A DNA stretch of 64,000 nucleotides from Whalleya microplaca (GCA_022497155.1 MU385750.1:124001-188000); one strand, 5' to 3'. Numbered from the stretch's first letter, positions 48,386 through 59,957 are shown. A program made the numbers and translations. Notes: generated by a model not told the origin, from the sequence alone.

Positions 48386-49766
48386 ATATTACCGTTTTAT
48401 TATAAATAAAGCTATCCGGATAGCTATTAAAGCAGTGCTACCGGTATAGCGTATTACTAATAACGTTTTATTATATAAAAACGCGGGTATATTACCGGTT
48501 AAAATACTATTCGAATAAATATAGTTCCGAATATCGATATAGCTCCGGATAATCGACCTTTTATACCTTTTAGTCCGATAGTTAAATAGTTTTTTTCGAG
48601 AAAAAAAAAGTTACCCGATTACCCGGCTTTTTTTAGTAAAGTTATTCCGGCTATAATATATAGCGAAGCTTATATTATCGGGCCTTAGGCTTAAATTTTT
48701 AATTTAGCGATAAAAAATCCGGCGGCTTCCGGTTATCTCGGGAAAAAAACGGGGCCGGAATATATATTACGTTTGGCTCGATATTATTCTCCTAGAATAT
48801 ATTATTATATATTTAAATAAGTCGAAAAATAAGGAAATAAGTTAAGGCTAAGTAGCTTTTTTATAGGCCCGTATAGTCGGTAAAATATACGGTACGATAC
48901 GGCAGGCGGAAATTTTCGATATAAAGGTAAAGGCGGCGCGGGAAATAACGCGTTAGGCCCTAATTAAACTTTCCGGCATATTTTATTTTTATTTAAATAA
49001 TTTCGCAATTTTGCTAGGCTTTTTAAAGCACCCGCCGGACGGGATTTAAGTAGTAATAATAAATTTTTAAAATTTAATAGCACAATTTTAAAGATAGTTA
49101 GTATAATAGTTACCGGGTTATATAAGTATATTTAAAAACAAAAATGCAGATATAGAAACAAAAAAAAATACGAAGCTTATTTTAAAAAAACTCGATATAG
49201 CGCCGACTAAACTTTTTATTTTAATTTATTTAAAAAAAATTAATAAAAAGTAACGTAAGGAACTAAAGGAAAGTTAATAAATTATTAACGTACCCGAAAA
49301 GTATCGATTATAAGGCCTATCGGTAATAAATATTTTAAAAGAATTATAACTGGCACGACTTATTTTATACCGATTTCTAGCAAAACGATTTAATTATAGA
49401 GATTTTATAAAATATTATAAACGATTTAAATACCTAAAATAAGACAGGCTATATTAATATAATAAGGAAAAAAGCTTTAGGCATTTTATTAAATATAAAA
49501 GGGTAAAAAGGAAACTATTAAAAATAGCGCCGCTTAGGGGGATTTTAAAGCATTTTTTAAGCTTTTCGGGTTTTAGGGACTTTAAGATATTTATATAGGA
49601 CGTTAAACTTTATACGGACTATTTAAACGCGTAAGCCGATATATTACCTTATACCTAATTTCGGTTACGTTTTAGGTAAAAAAAGGGGGCTACGTAAATT
49701 TTCCTACTAAATAGCAGCCGCTTTACGGTTATATAAACTATAGGAAATATATATTTATAACTTTTT

Positions 49767-50492
49767 TTATATCAGGCAATAAACTAGCTTTACAGTAATA
49801 CTCCAGCCGTTCTTATACGTTATATAACGTCGATAAAAGACGTCTCTTTTGTCGGTAAATAGAGTAGATAGATTTTTATCCTTACGGACGTAAACAAATT
49901 CATCATTATTATCATCATCATCGAAGAACACTGCGCATGCCTTCTTAAAATAATCTTCGAAGTGCCCCCAATCGACCTGATTATGCCTTCCGTTAAGCCT
50001 TTCAAATTCTACTGGAATAGGTTGATTAGGCCGGTGAATGTTCGGCTCAAGCCCATCGGAAGGCCAAGGCTTGTGTTGCAAGCGTGAGCGCCGCCTCCAG
50101 TTAAGCACCACAAGAAAGCCCATGCACGGTGATTCGCGTCTTGAGTCAGGGTGTTCTGGTTTGTGTCTTTTGTGATGGACATAGTCCCAACCCATCTGAG
50201 ATAAAAAGGTAGTCGCCACAACTACATCACCATCCTGATCAGTCGCGGATTCGCTGCTACTACTATCAGAATCTTTAGATGGCTGATCCTGTTAGTCGCC
50301 TATCCGAGAATTGAGTAGTATTTTGCACATGGGACAATGCGGCGTCGTCTTCCAAGGTTGTCGAAAGCGGTCGCCGACATCTGCGATAGTGACATATCCA
50401 TACGGCGACAACCAGTGAGTCGGAGCCAACTTAAGAAACTTGTGAAGAATACTAGGTAGGTTGAGTTTATTGCACTCATTGCAGATCTCCAT
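49767..50492 (-). pseudogene. probable N-terminal half of the split HET-domain gene
   Basis: From the ATG at 50492 the frame gives MEICNECNKLNLPS and later TTPHCPMCKILLNSRIGD, a CxxC...CxxC layout found before the HET domain in many fungal HET proteins. A TAA (50294-50292) follows, and the same frame goes on QDQPSKDSDSSSSESATDQD, TFLSQMGWDYVHH, then an Asp-rich FFDDDDNNDEF, to a stop at 49769-49767 at the transposon edge. The internal stop could come from CAA by one C-to-T change; alternatively the CTAAC it sits in could be a branch point. The gene lacks any HET core, which is present in the same orientation at the far side of the transposons. Confidence 0.6.
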
Positions 50493-51965
50493 TGGTTGTA
50501 CTTGTTTGGTAAACTTTTGAGCTGTTGATAAGTCTGGCAGAAAACACCTTTGCTGGCCGGTTAGAGATGGCGTTTACAAAGGGATTATCTTGACCGCGAT
50601 GGAACAAGTATTTTTGTTTTTTGAAAGGCAAGGTTGGACTGGTGATAAGATAAATTGCGGGGGGATGGCGAGATTCATATTCGTTGATCCAAAGGCTTAG
50701 ACAATGTTGGTTATAGCGGTGCATGGGATACCTAGGTTCTATTGGCTCCAGAGATGCAGAATACAGAAAACTGCATGTGACCTTACGGTTGAAAGAAGGG
50801 CTCATATCTAAAGATTTATCAGCTGAGCCTCTCTACTAGTAAATACAAGCTTGTAAAGCCTACCTAAGGTGTTGCTGCAAGCTCCAAGCTGCAAGCTGCA
50901 GGCTGCAGCATAGCCCCGGAGTCTCATCAGTGCCTGACTGCTGTCCTTGAGCTAAGATCGCTTTAGGAACTCAAATCCTTACCAGCGATGGTTTCTGAAT
51001 GGCAGAGTCATAAAATATAGGATAATATAGGAATATAGCCTCTACACTCACGATTGTCTGTTAGAGGTGAGGATTCTAGGCTATTTGCCTAATGATAGCA
51101 CTCAAGAATGAGGTATCATCGGTTGTCTAATCGGTCTATATTAGGCTTGTGTATACCGAGGTCTATGTGTAAATAGAGTAGGTGCGTCAGAGTCTTAAGT
51201 TCTAAAGTCCAGTGCAAGTCATTCGTCGCTTGAATTGGCTAGACTAAATAATATCTAGATTTGTAATTTCCAAGGCTCCCACAAGCTTAAAAATATTTGT
51301 AAGTAGACCAGTGCTATTGGCCTAGTGAAATGCTTCTGGAATGCGTCCCTTTCGAACCTCAGATGACTCGATGACCATATAGAAGCTTGAATTCCAATCG
51401 AATTCCGAGGGGGGTTCCCGGGTTGCTGTGTACCTTGAGACTAATCAATTCTGTAAGCTTATGCATTGGTCCAGCCGTACCTGAGAAAGACTTTGATTTT
51501 AGTGATTACCTAGTGATTACCTGACACAAGTAAAGCTTTTTCAGCTCCCACCTACGTACAACACGGAAGGGTTGTTAGGATTGGCCTCTGATTCGAGAGG
51601 ATTGTTGCATTTTCAATAGGCAAGTCAGTCCCCTCATTTTAATTCCAATCATATAGCGCCACGATATCGTACTTCTATGCATCGGCACATGTCAAGTGCT
51701 ACCCGTGTAAGATAGGTCAAGTATTACCCGTGTAAGGATTACACAAGGGGTAGTGGACACAGGCGATGCTCGACAATAAAGGACCCTCGGGGCTCTCGGA
51801 ATCCTACTTCTTCGATTCCTAGTTCATTAGCATGGAATAAATCTAGCTTCCGACTTAATACGATAGACTCATTCATGAGCTGATATTATACTTTTCCAAG
51901 GCTCTCGCCATACGCCGAACTTGGTTTCCTGCTAGAACGAATGCTGCTAGAGCAACAATAAAAGG
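50493..51965. other. intergenic region
   Basis: No gene supported. A minus-strand frame of 109 codons (50476-50805) overlaps the HET N-terminus in another frame and is probably 5' leader. Confidence 0.4.
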
Positions 51966-52245
51966 ATGGCAACCGTGAGATCTTGTCCAGAATGCAAGGG
52001 GACTGGGCAACTTCTGTACGTTCGTTGGGACCAATGCAGTAAAGAAATAGAACCATTGACAGACTTATAGCGAATCAGACGGCTTGTTTGATTGTGAGGC
52101 ATGTGGAACTTATGGTGTACTTTGTGCTGATTGTGATGGCTATGGCAACTGCAATGGCACGGATTGTAGTCAGTGCGGTGACTTGGACGAATGGTGCGGC
52201 ACCTTGAAGGCAGCTGGTTTCAAGACCCACCACACAAACACCTAA
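51966..52245 (+). pseudogene. small CxxCxGxG zinc-binding protein, frameshifted
   Basis: The ATG at 51966 gives MATVRSCPECKGTGQLLYV and WDQCSKEIEP, then reaches a TAG. One frame over, the sequence continues SESDGLFDCEACGTYGVLCA, DCDGYGNCNGTDCSQCGDLD and ends FKTHHTNT. Together the two pieces would be about 92 aa with Cys pairs spaced as in the DnaJ central zinc domain (CxxCxGxG). A single +1 shift near 52065, or a sequencing error, would explain the break. No J domain is present. Function unknown. Confidence 0.4.
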
Positions 52246-53251
52246 CCCTCATGATTATTACATAGTAGATATGCGAGGGTTATCAGTTGAGTGGCGGATG
52301 GAAATCATTGATTTCGGAACGATCACGGAGACGTCCATGGTCGTCTACGATGGCTACAGACACACGAAGCTTATTCACGAGAACATCACGACTATTGAAG
52401 CTAAGAGATGATAGAATTCCTATATAGTAAGCTAGATATCACCTTGAGAGAGGATATACCATCACCTTATAATCCGTATACTAATATAACTAATCAAGAA
52501 AGTGAGAACCGTAAGGTTCCCTCTTGTACACATCTCAATGTAACGACGCCGTTACCACAGGTCTTGATTTGATATAACAGAAGGCGTAGAAGGGTGTTTA
52601 CTTAGATTGGTCGCTGGCTAGCTAAAAGAGAGTCTATCTAAGGGTCGGCGACCTGAAGTCATATATTTCTGAATAGTTTCCCTTTACTATGGTGTATTGC
52701 CAAGCCACTTTATCTCTTAGCGATACCGTATTTCACGTCGCTATCGGTTGCGGGGATATTCAGGAATGAATGGTTGTAATACTCAATGGGATTGCTCTAC
52801 CAATGGATCTATAAAGACATCCTGAATCTCACCGCCATTGTGTAGATGGTAGTATTGCTCTACCACTGCTGCTGTATAGTGGGTGGGTTGCCCTTCAGAT
52901 GGTCAAGTGCGCATGTAGATAGCTGTGCCTTACCACTGACTACCTAGGTAGGCAATTAATAATTTAGACAAGTCTTGCACTCTTTTGTCCTGTCCCATCG
53001 TCTTGTAACTCATGTATGTTATTCATTCCATCTGTTGTCTATCTTGATTTCCCGCAAGCCTTATCGACTACAGTTTTTGTTCCCCTTTAGCTTTATTCCA
53101 GTGTTACAATAATACATTGTGAAAGTCGCTAGATAAACTTCCATGATGTTCGTAACTTGTGGTGGTTGTTGTAAATGATGATGATTACGTAAAAAAAGAA
53201 TTTTTATTTATTTATTTTACATTTGGCATATGTATATATATATATCGCGAA
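52246..53251. other. intergenic region
   Basis: Only short frames, including a 46-codon one at 52271-52411 that I do not recognise. A short AT microsatellite lies near 53232. Confidence 0.4.
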
Positions 53252-53825
53252 TTACCACTGCCTTGAAACCGAATCATGGCTATAATATCTCGAGTTTATG
53301 GCTTGATTTGTGTTTATATATGAATTCAAGATAGATACCTGGGCTTTATTAACGGAATGAGTAGCATGGAGAAGAACGCTGTTAAGACTCGTGAACCTGA
53401 ATAGCTTGGCTATGACTGGTGGTTGCTGTTGGCGATTCTGATTCATCACACCGGCGTTAAGTTCGGCGATGTCTAGGCTGTCTAAGTTTTTAGCACAATC
53501 TACAGAGCTCCTTGTTGAAAACTAACTCCAGACCAAGCTTCCAGAAATCGATAGTGCCGGGCTCGATTTGACAACCAGGAATGTGAATGGCCTTGGCTTT
53601 CTGGTCATTTGACTTATTTTGCACAGCAACAATAAGTTTGTTCACATGTAAATCTAGAAGTTGAGGAACACACGCAAGACTAATACCAGTATTGGAACCA
53701 ATGACGATGGCTGTCTTATCTTAGAGGTCAACATCGGCCGCGAGCGGCGGTGTGATGAAGAACTGATGGTAGAGAAAAATGCGGATAGCTACCCTTTCTT
53801 CCAAGGATATACTGACAGTTAGCAT
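53252..53825 (-). pseudogene. short-chain dehydrogenase/reductase pseudogene
   Basis: The frame from 53825 gives FLYHQFFITPPLAADVDL, then TAA (53723-53721), then DKTAIVIGSNTGI (the TGxxxGxG dinucleotide loop), QLLDLHVNKLIVAVQNKSND and IDFWKLGLE. A frameshift follows, and the next frame gives AKNLDSLDIAELNAGVMNQ, the SDR NAG motif. The order matches fungal SDRs that start just this way. The YxxxK active site is not found and the last 60 codons resemble nothing. So this is a decayed N-terminal half with at least one stop and one frameshift. Confidence 0.65.
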
Positions 53826-54584
53826 GGCCTTACGGCACAGAGAAAATACTGATTGGAGTCCAACTAGAAGCGAATCCTCCCGTTTGACTCTTACCATCCA
53901 TGCAACCAAGTAACAAAGCGGTCTGACGTATAGTAAGGCAACTGGGTGGCACAGTCGACCTATAGGTAGGTAGCTTAGACCATATTACGTTTAGACTAAT
54001 ACGAATAGTCGAATAGTAAAGACGGCAGCGAGTCTAGGGCATATTTTAGTACCTTAGAGGCCTTGTTGGGTAGCGTAACGGAGCCAACTATAGGTGTCTT
54101 CGCCGCCGTGGCAATGCTTTATCTCTTGTTATATTGTACTATCTGCATTATATAAAGAAAGAGGTAGGGTATTAAGGTAGGTTGAAGATAGCCTCGTATA
54201 CTCGCGAGCTCGGACTATTCCAATGAGTGAGTATCACTACTATTCTCCTAGAACTTGAAATTATACCCCTATCTTGTGCATTGTAGGTACTGACAGGGAC
54301 TGGTTTCCATATCCCCCTCTAAACACCCTTCCAGATTTGGTATAGCTGGGGCCAAATGTAAAATACAGGGATCGGATATCTTTGCCCAGCGGCGCAGTAT
54401 TGTCCCTTATGTTCCTTTTGATCCCTGTCTCCTGGCATGTTGCAGCCCAGCTAAAAAAGGACGTTCGGTCCTCTTCATATACTGACAAATGGCCTGACAA
54501 CCCCCCGCTATGCCAACTCGTTACTCTTGACTTACTCTCAGAAGACTCGTATTTGAATTTTCGTTTCTCTCTATTCGTATCACG
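53826..54584. other. intergenic region
   Basis: Upstream DNA of the GMC gene. Nothing else recognised. Confidence 0.4.
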
Positions 54585-56354
54585 ATGGAAACCACGATCA
54601 GCTGGGATTACATCGTTGTCGGAGGTGGGATAGCTGGCTCTGTGCTTGCAAGTCGTCTCCTACAATACGAACCATCCGCCCGCATTCTGGTTTTGGAGGC
54701 CGGTCCTAATGTGAACAATCGTGAAGACATCCTCTACTTCCAGTCGTTCAATTTTGTGGGAGGGGAGTTTGATTGGAACTACAAGTCTGTTCCGCAGAAA
54801 GGTTACGACGGCCGACAGATCGACATCGCCGCCGGTCGTGCGCTGGGTGGAGGATCAATCGTGAACGGATGTAGGCTCGCATTCTGGGTGTACAACCGTC
54901 GCTACACTGAGCTGACATTTTTTTTAAAATTAGGTGCGTGGATGCGTGGTGCGAGGGCCGATTTCGATGATTGGGCCGACATTGTAGGCGATCCGCGCTG
55001 GAGCTACGAACGCCAACTGCCCTATTTCAAATTGACGGAGGCCTGGTACAAGAGTCAGAATGTCGAGGCCCACGGTCAAGATGGTAAACTACATATCGAG
55101 TCACCAATCTCGACAGGCCGACATTACCCTCTAGCTGATCACGTGGAGCAGTCCTGGGCTGCCTTGGATGTCAAGGCAATCCCAGAGTACGACATGAATG
55201 CTGGTCAGAACATAGGCCTCGGTGAACTTAATGAAAACCGACACAAAGGAGCTCGTCAAATTGCCAGCAAAGCCTATCCCCTAGATGGAATCACCGTACT
55301 GACTGACACGCTTGTTGAGGCAATTCTTCTTGACAACAATATCAGGCGACGTGCCACTGGAGTTCGTTTGGCCAATGGTAAAGAATACCATGGAACAGAG
55401 GTTATTGTTTCCGCTGGTGCCTATCGAACACCTCAACTACTTATGCTTTCTGGAATAGGGCCACAAGAAGTGCTAAATAGCCACGGTATAGAAACGAAGG
55501 TAGAACTACCTGGTGTTGGCCAGAACTTCAATGACCACGTCCTGTTGTTCCTGAATTGGCAGCTTAAAGACCATATCAAGCAGGAAGGATATGCCCTAGG
55601 CTCTGACCACCCAAGATGGGGCGAACCACAATTTCGTATGGGAATGCCCGCTAGTTATGTTGTCTCTACAGATATCCCACGAGATGGCCTTGAAGCTGCC
55701 CTCGCTCAGGATGGAGATATGGACTCTAACCATTATCTCCTAAAGAGCACCCACGCGATGATGGAGAATATTATCATGTACTTTGGAGTGGCACCGTTAC
55801 AACCTGATGGCACACACATCTGCACTGCCCTCATGGGCATGAAGCCTACCTCCCGCGGGACAGTCTCTATCGCGTCTAAGAACCCCGCTGATCCCCCGGT
55901 ACTCGACCCGAATTATTTTAGCACAGAAGCCGACAAGCATGTATGGCGGGTATCCCTGCGCAAAATAGCTTCTCTAATGACTGGCAACACTCCCCTGGGC
56001 CACGAGGCAGTAGCAGGCGAAACGCCGCAAGATGGAGTTCCGCCGCTGAGTGTTGATGCGACAGACGAGTATTTAGACAACAGAGTCAAGAACCAGGCCG
56101 TGTGAGTAGGGTCGACAGTCAACTGTAGAGTCATGTACTAATTCTCAATATCTTACAGATCGATGTTCCATGGCTCCGGCAGTTGTGCGATGGGCAGTGT
56201 GGTAGACACCGAATTACGTGTGAAAGGCATTCAAAACCTAAGGATAGTCGACGCATCCGTGTTCCCAGTCTCCATTGGTGGTCATATCCAGGCTGCTACA
56301 TATGCTCTAGCCGAGCAGACAGCAGTTATGATCTCGGAAGCCAAGCACAAGTGA
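54585..56354 (+). CDS. GMC-family FAD oxidoreductase, three exons
   Basis: Exons: 54585-54870, 54934-56101 and 56159-56354; 549 aa. The N-terminus has the FAD dinucleotide motif YIVVGGGIAGSVLASRL and ILVLEAGP, then GRALGGGSIVNG. The first intron is 63 bp, free of stops and a multiple of three, so it can be mistaken for coding; removing it joins SIVNGC to AWMRGARADFDDWA, the expected GMC signature. Later come SAGAYRTPQLLMLSGIGP (GMC signature 2), LPGVGQNFNDH, and in exon 3 FHGSGSCAMG with the catalytic His plus SIGGHIQAATYALAEQ with the second His. No signal peptide, so probably cytosolic. Members oxidise alcohols, sugars or secondary-metabolite intermediates; which one is not visible. Confidence 0.85.
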
Positions 56355-58127
56355 TCCTGGGTAGTAGAAATCAACGGCAGAGCTATCTCATCGGAGTAAA
56401 GTTGATAGCGATAGAATACCTTTCTGGAAGCTATCGATTGCAAAATTCACCTCGTACTCATTACTTGCTTTTACGTTTGTCTCTTGTGTGGTATTTGCCT
56501 TCTATAGGAAAGTAGTAGACATGTATGAGCATATTCGGAACGGTGATGACGTACTAGGCCTTGAACTGAGGACATAGGAACTATTACAAACACCTAAATT
56601 GTCGCAAAAATGACACCGTAATTACTCTATAGCATTGACGCTTGATATCTACCGGTCTGAGTTCCCATGCGGTGGTTAAACCTGGCAAGCCTATGGTAAT
56701 CCTTAGATCAATCAACGGCTCGGAATAACTGCGAAAATGTTGTCGGGAATGGTCCACATAAGGCGGAATCCCGTTCAATGCAAGTGCTATGTGCTGCATA
56801 TACTTCCCCTAGGACTTGGAGACGGGCTGGCGTTGGCAAGTGGGGTAGACTAGGGATCGACCATCATTTTTCTCAGAGTACGATATCTACCTATGTAAGA
56901 CTCGATTCACTTGAGCTACAGCCATTTAGAGAGGCGGATAGCTTGTATGTACAATGGTATGGTTACGAGACATCTCTCCTTGGTACTGCACTGGACCTTT
57001 GGCCTCAAATGAATCATTCAGGGAGGGAACGAGTGTTTAGATTTGCTTTGAGTTTACAATCTTGTACATATATGAGTCGTCGCTGTCTGCACATGAGACT
57101 GAGCCCCGTTTGACAAGATAGGTTCGATATTGCACGGCACTCTGGCCGTAAAGTTCACTTGAAGTTGGTTCGGAGGGTGTGGAGGACGGCGAGAACTCCT
57201 CGAGAGAGGAGTATGCCCTAGTAAGGGTATCAACGGTCGTTGACAGAACTTTTGTAAAAATTGAAGTCGTCGTCGCGAGGTTGGCCAATAAGACCACCGG
57301 TTAGCTGAGCCGCGCCGGCAGCTTGTGTTCGTTAGCTTAACATATACAACCTTAGCGTGCTTAGTTTTTTCACCTGAACTAACCACTTCAAATTCTTTCC
57401 AGATGCATGTAGTGTGCGTGGTTTCAGCAAGCGTGACGAGAAAAATGGTTCAATACGAGACGATGCAATTTTTGTATACGTATAGAAGTTTAAAGATATT
57501 TTCCTATTAATTATTATCGTCTTATTCCAGCGTTATATGATGATTTATCACTGTGTATGAAATGTGTATCAAGGCTGCCTGACGTCATAACAGATAGATA
57601 CCTACATTGCAATTATCATCGAAACATCAAATAGTATTAGAATAAACGCCCGTGAAGTGAGACGTCCGTAAAAATATGAAGACATCTAATATACTGTGAC
57701 ACACGAGCACGTCACAATGCTCTCTGTCACGATAATAGGGGTATTAAAGAATACTTGCTCCGAGATCCATAGGCTTAAAAAGAGATCTTCTGTAACTAGA
57801 AGATCCTTCGGATCTTAGATCTTTACACAATTTTACTAGAGTGATCACGGCAGCACCTAAATGATCATTGCACACACTGTAACTGTGATACTCTCTCAAT
57901 TCTCTTTTGTAGAAAAGAGAATCGAAGATTCGTAAAAGCTGTGGGGGTTAGGTTACGACTAAGACTACTGGCAAGAAATAAGATACTCCATCTTGGATAA
58001 CAGTCAACGCGAGCTCAAAGCAAGCTGTGTTCTGTCTTTCTCATGTAAGGCTGGCAAGTCTATAGTCTATTGATGCAATATCCCGATGATAGCATTTTCC
58101 TTCATCAATCCGTACAATGCATAAACC
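56355..58127. other. 1.8-kb intergenic region between convergent genes
   Basis: 3' flanks of the GMC and permease genes. Short frames only, none recognised. Confidence 0.5.
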
Positions 58128-59957
58128 TCACTTTTCATCATGTGGTACCGCTTTCGACGTAGATGTCTGCTGATCAACAGGTTCCATCCCTTCCATACCC
58201 TTTGCATTCCCCTGTACCAACCCCTCAACATCAACATGCGGTCCCGTATAGTGCTTCCGGCCATCAAATATCCACGTCGTGACTGCAATCAGCACAATCA
58301 CGCCAAAAGCCACGATGCAGTAGTTCATATTGTCGCTCGAGACTGGCACCTCCGGCGGAAAGACGAACAGCACCGTCATCAGGATCGACCAGGCTACGGT
58401 AATCTGTCTCGCGTTAGTAGCTGACCATGTATATATATATCAATTCAGTACAGGGGGTGGTCATACTAGATTGAGGACCCAGCCAAGCGGCCCGGGCAAC
58501 TTGAATGCCCGGTTTGGCGGCAGCATCTTCCGACCGCGGAGGATATTGATAGCGGGCGGGATGGCGTACGTGATGCCGAGCGCGACGACGGCTGCGGACG
58601 TGATGGCGTTGAAGGCGCTGCTGGAGCCGAGGAAGATACATCCGAAAACCACAACCCAGCCCGCGGTCCAGAGCAACGCGTTAAGGGGCACGTCGAGGGA
58701 AGGGTGTACCTCGGCGAGAACGCGACTAAAAGGCAAGCCGCGGTCGCGCGCGAAAGCATAGCTCATGCGACTGCTGGTGGTCATGAGTGCCGTAGTCGTG
58801 AAGACCATGCACATAAGCGGGAACATAAGTAGGCAGATACTTCCGGCGGGGGAATCCGTAGCGTCCATGAAGATTTGCAGCAGCGGGCCGGCGCGCCCGT
58901 CGATTGCGTCGTCGATGTTGTTTACGCAGAATAGCAGGCAACTAAGGAAAACGAAGCCGGAGAACATTCCGATACAGATGCTCCATATCACTTGAGCATT
59001 GAGTGTTAGTATATTATATTCTTTTTCGAGACAGTTTGGCGATCCATGAGGAGCTCTAAACTCTGTCAAGAGTGCTTCATTCCCAGTTGTCACCAGAAAA
59101 GGAGTTTTCAACTGCTGAACCATAGTAGGGTTGAAAATGATTAAACTTGGAAGCTACTTACTGGTACGAGGGCCTTCGATCTGGGGCTGTGGGAGCTCCT
59201 CGATCATGTGCGCAACGGCGTCGAAGCCTGTGAGCGCGAACGCGCCCTGCAGCAGTCCGAGTAGCCAGGCCAAGCCGTCGGGCCAGCCAACTTCGTTGAT
59301 AAACTTGCCATACACGAATGAGCCGGGCTGGTAGTTGGGCGAAGCGCACGCGAGGATGGTGATGCTGATGATGACGAAGCCAGCCATGCTCCAGAAGAAG
59401 GCCGTTTTGGTGAAATAAGGGAGCAAGCGTGTCGAGAACGCGTTGATGAACAGCGCAATGAGTGTGAAACCAATGTAGATTAGAAACTGATGCCACGGAG
59501 CCGATTCATAGTCGGCGTGGAGCAGCGAGATGATGCTGATGACGAACTGGCTGCCCAACAGACTGCCTGTCGCCGCCAGGGCTACCCACCCAGACGTACT
59601 GATCCAGCCTGTCACGTAGCTGATGCTGCGACTCCAGGATCTCCATGATATGATCGCCGCCCAGTGATACTGGCCGCCCGCGGTCGGATACGCAGATAGA
59701 AACTCTGCAAGAGAAGCTGCTTGGCATAAGTTTAAGACTCCTGCAACCATCAGACCCCAAATAACGGAGCTTGGCCCTCCAGACGGTAAAGCCAGGTTCA
59801 TGGAGGCAGCCAAAGCAGTCCAGGTGTTGAGGATGGCGAAGCCAAGGCCCAGCATAGAGATCAAGGAGAAATTCCGTTTGAGTTCCTGCTTGTGACCCAA
59901 ATTTGCAAGTGCGGCAGCATCTTGGGCCACGATGCTCTGGCGCCGTTGATCCTTCAT
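58128..59957 (-). CDS. APC-family amino acid/GABA permease, three exons
   Basis: Exons: 59957-59162, 58990-58467 and 58403-58128; introns 171 and 63 bp with branch points CTAAC; 531 aa. The start MKDQRRQSIVAQDAAALANL precedes the first helix region FSLISMLGLGFAILNTWTAL. Family markers include GPSSVIWGLMVAG, EFLSAYPTAGGQYHWAA, WISTSGWVALAATGS, GFDAVAHMIEELP, SSRMSYAFARDRGLPFS and VPLNALLWTAG. Twelve hydrophobic segments can be counted approximately. The C-terminus is short and polar. These fungal permeases (UGA4/choline-type) import amino acids, GABA or polyamines across the plasma membrane. The 171-bp intron is longer than usual, and a shorter alternative was not found. Confidence 0.85.

Larger units (their letters stand above)
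32397..49756 (+). mobile_element. RIP-mutated Tad-like LINE retrotransposon, broken by four insertions
   Basis: Four plus-strand blocks read as one non-LTR element of about 5.7 kb. Block 1 (32397-34089) ends with a zinc-knuckle remnant and SELTCPIKKQFIAIK, as in LINE ORF1. Block 2 (35961-37146) has the endonuclease remnants FNIIH and HNAGNIIDIIFINI. Block 3 (46692-48158) has HKLRDKFKAPLL (with TGG to TAA just before), the reverse-transcriptase stretches FKITDVIILPKVK and NIEKVFLAG, and a YADD-box relic near 47670. Block 4 (48386-49756) has NKAIRIAIKAVLPV and RFLAKRFNYRDFIKYYKRF, typical of the region after RNase H. Stops from TAA/TAG are everywhere and CpA is scarce, as after RIP. ATAACTTT occurs at both outer edges (32389-32396, 49757-49764) and may be the target duplication. 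Outer limits are approximate. Confidence 0.75.

Noticed and set aside
32397..49756. AT-rich block as a centromere or mitochondrial insertion
   Set aside because: Ordered LINE and gypsy protein relics, LTR pairs and target duplications explain the sequence; composition alone comes from RIP.
50476..50805. 109-codon minus-strand frame ahead of the HET N-half
   Set aside because: Overlaps the HET start in another frame and has no recognisable content; treated as leader DNA.
52271..52411. 46-codon plus-strand frame containing IIDFGTITETSMVVYDGY
   Set aside because: Considered as an actin/Hsp70-like ATPase start but too short and lacks any following motif.
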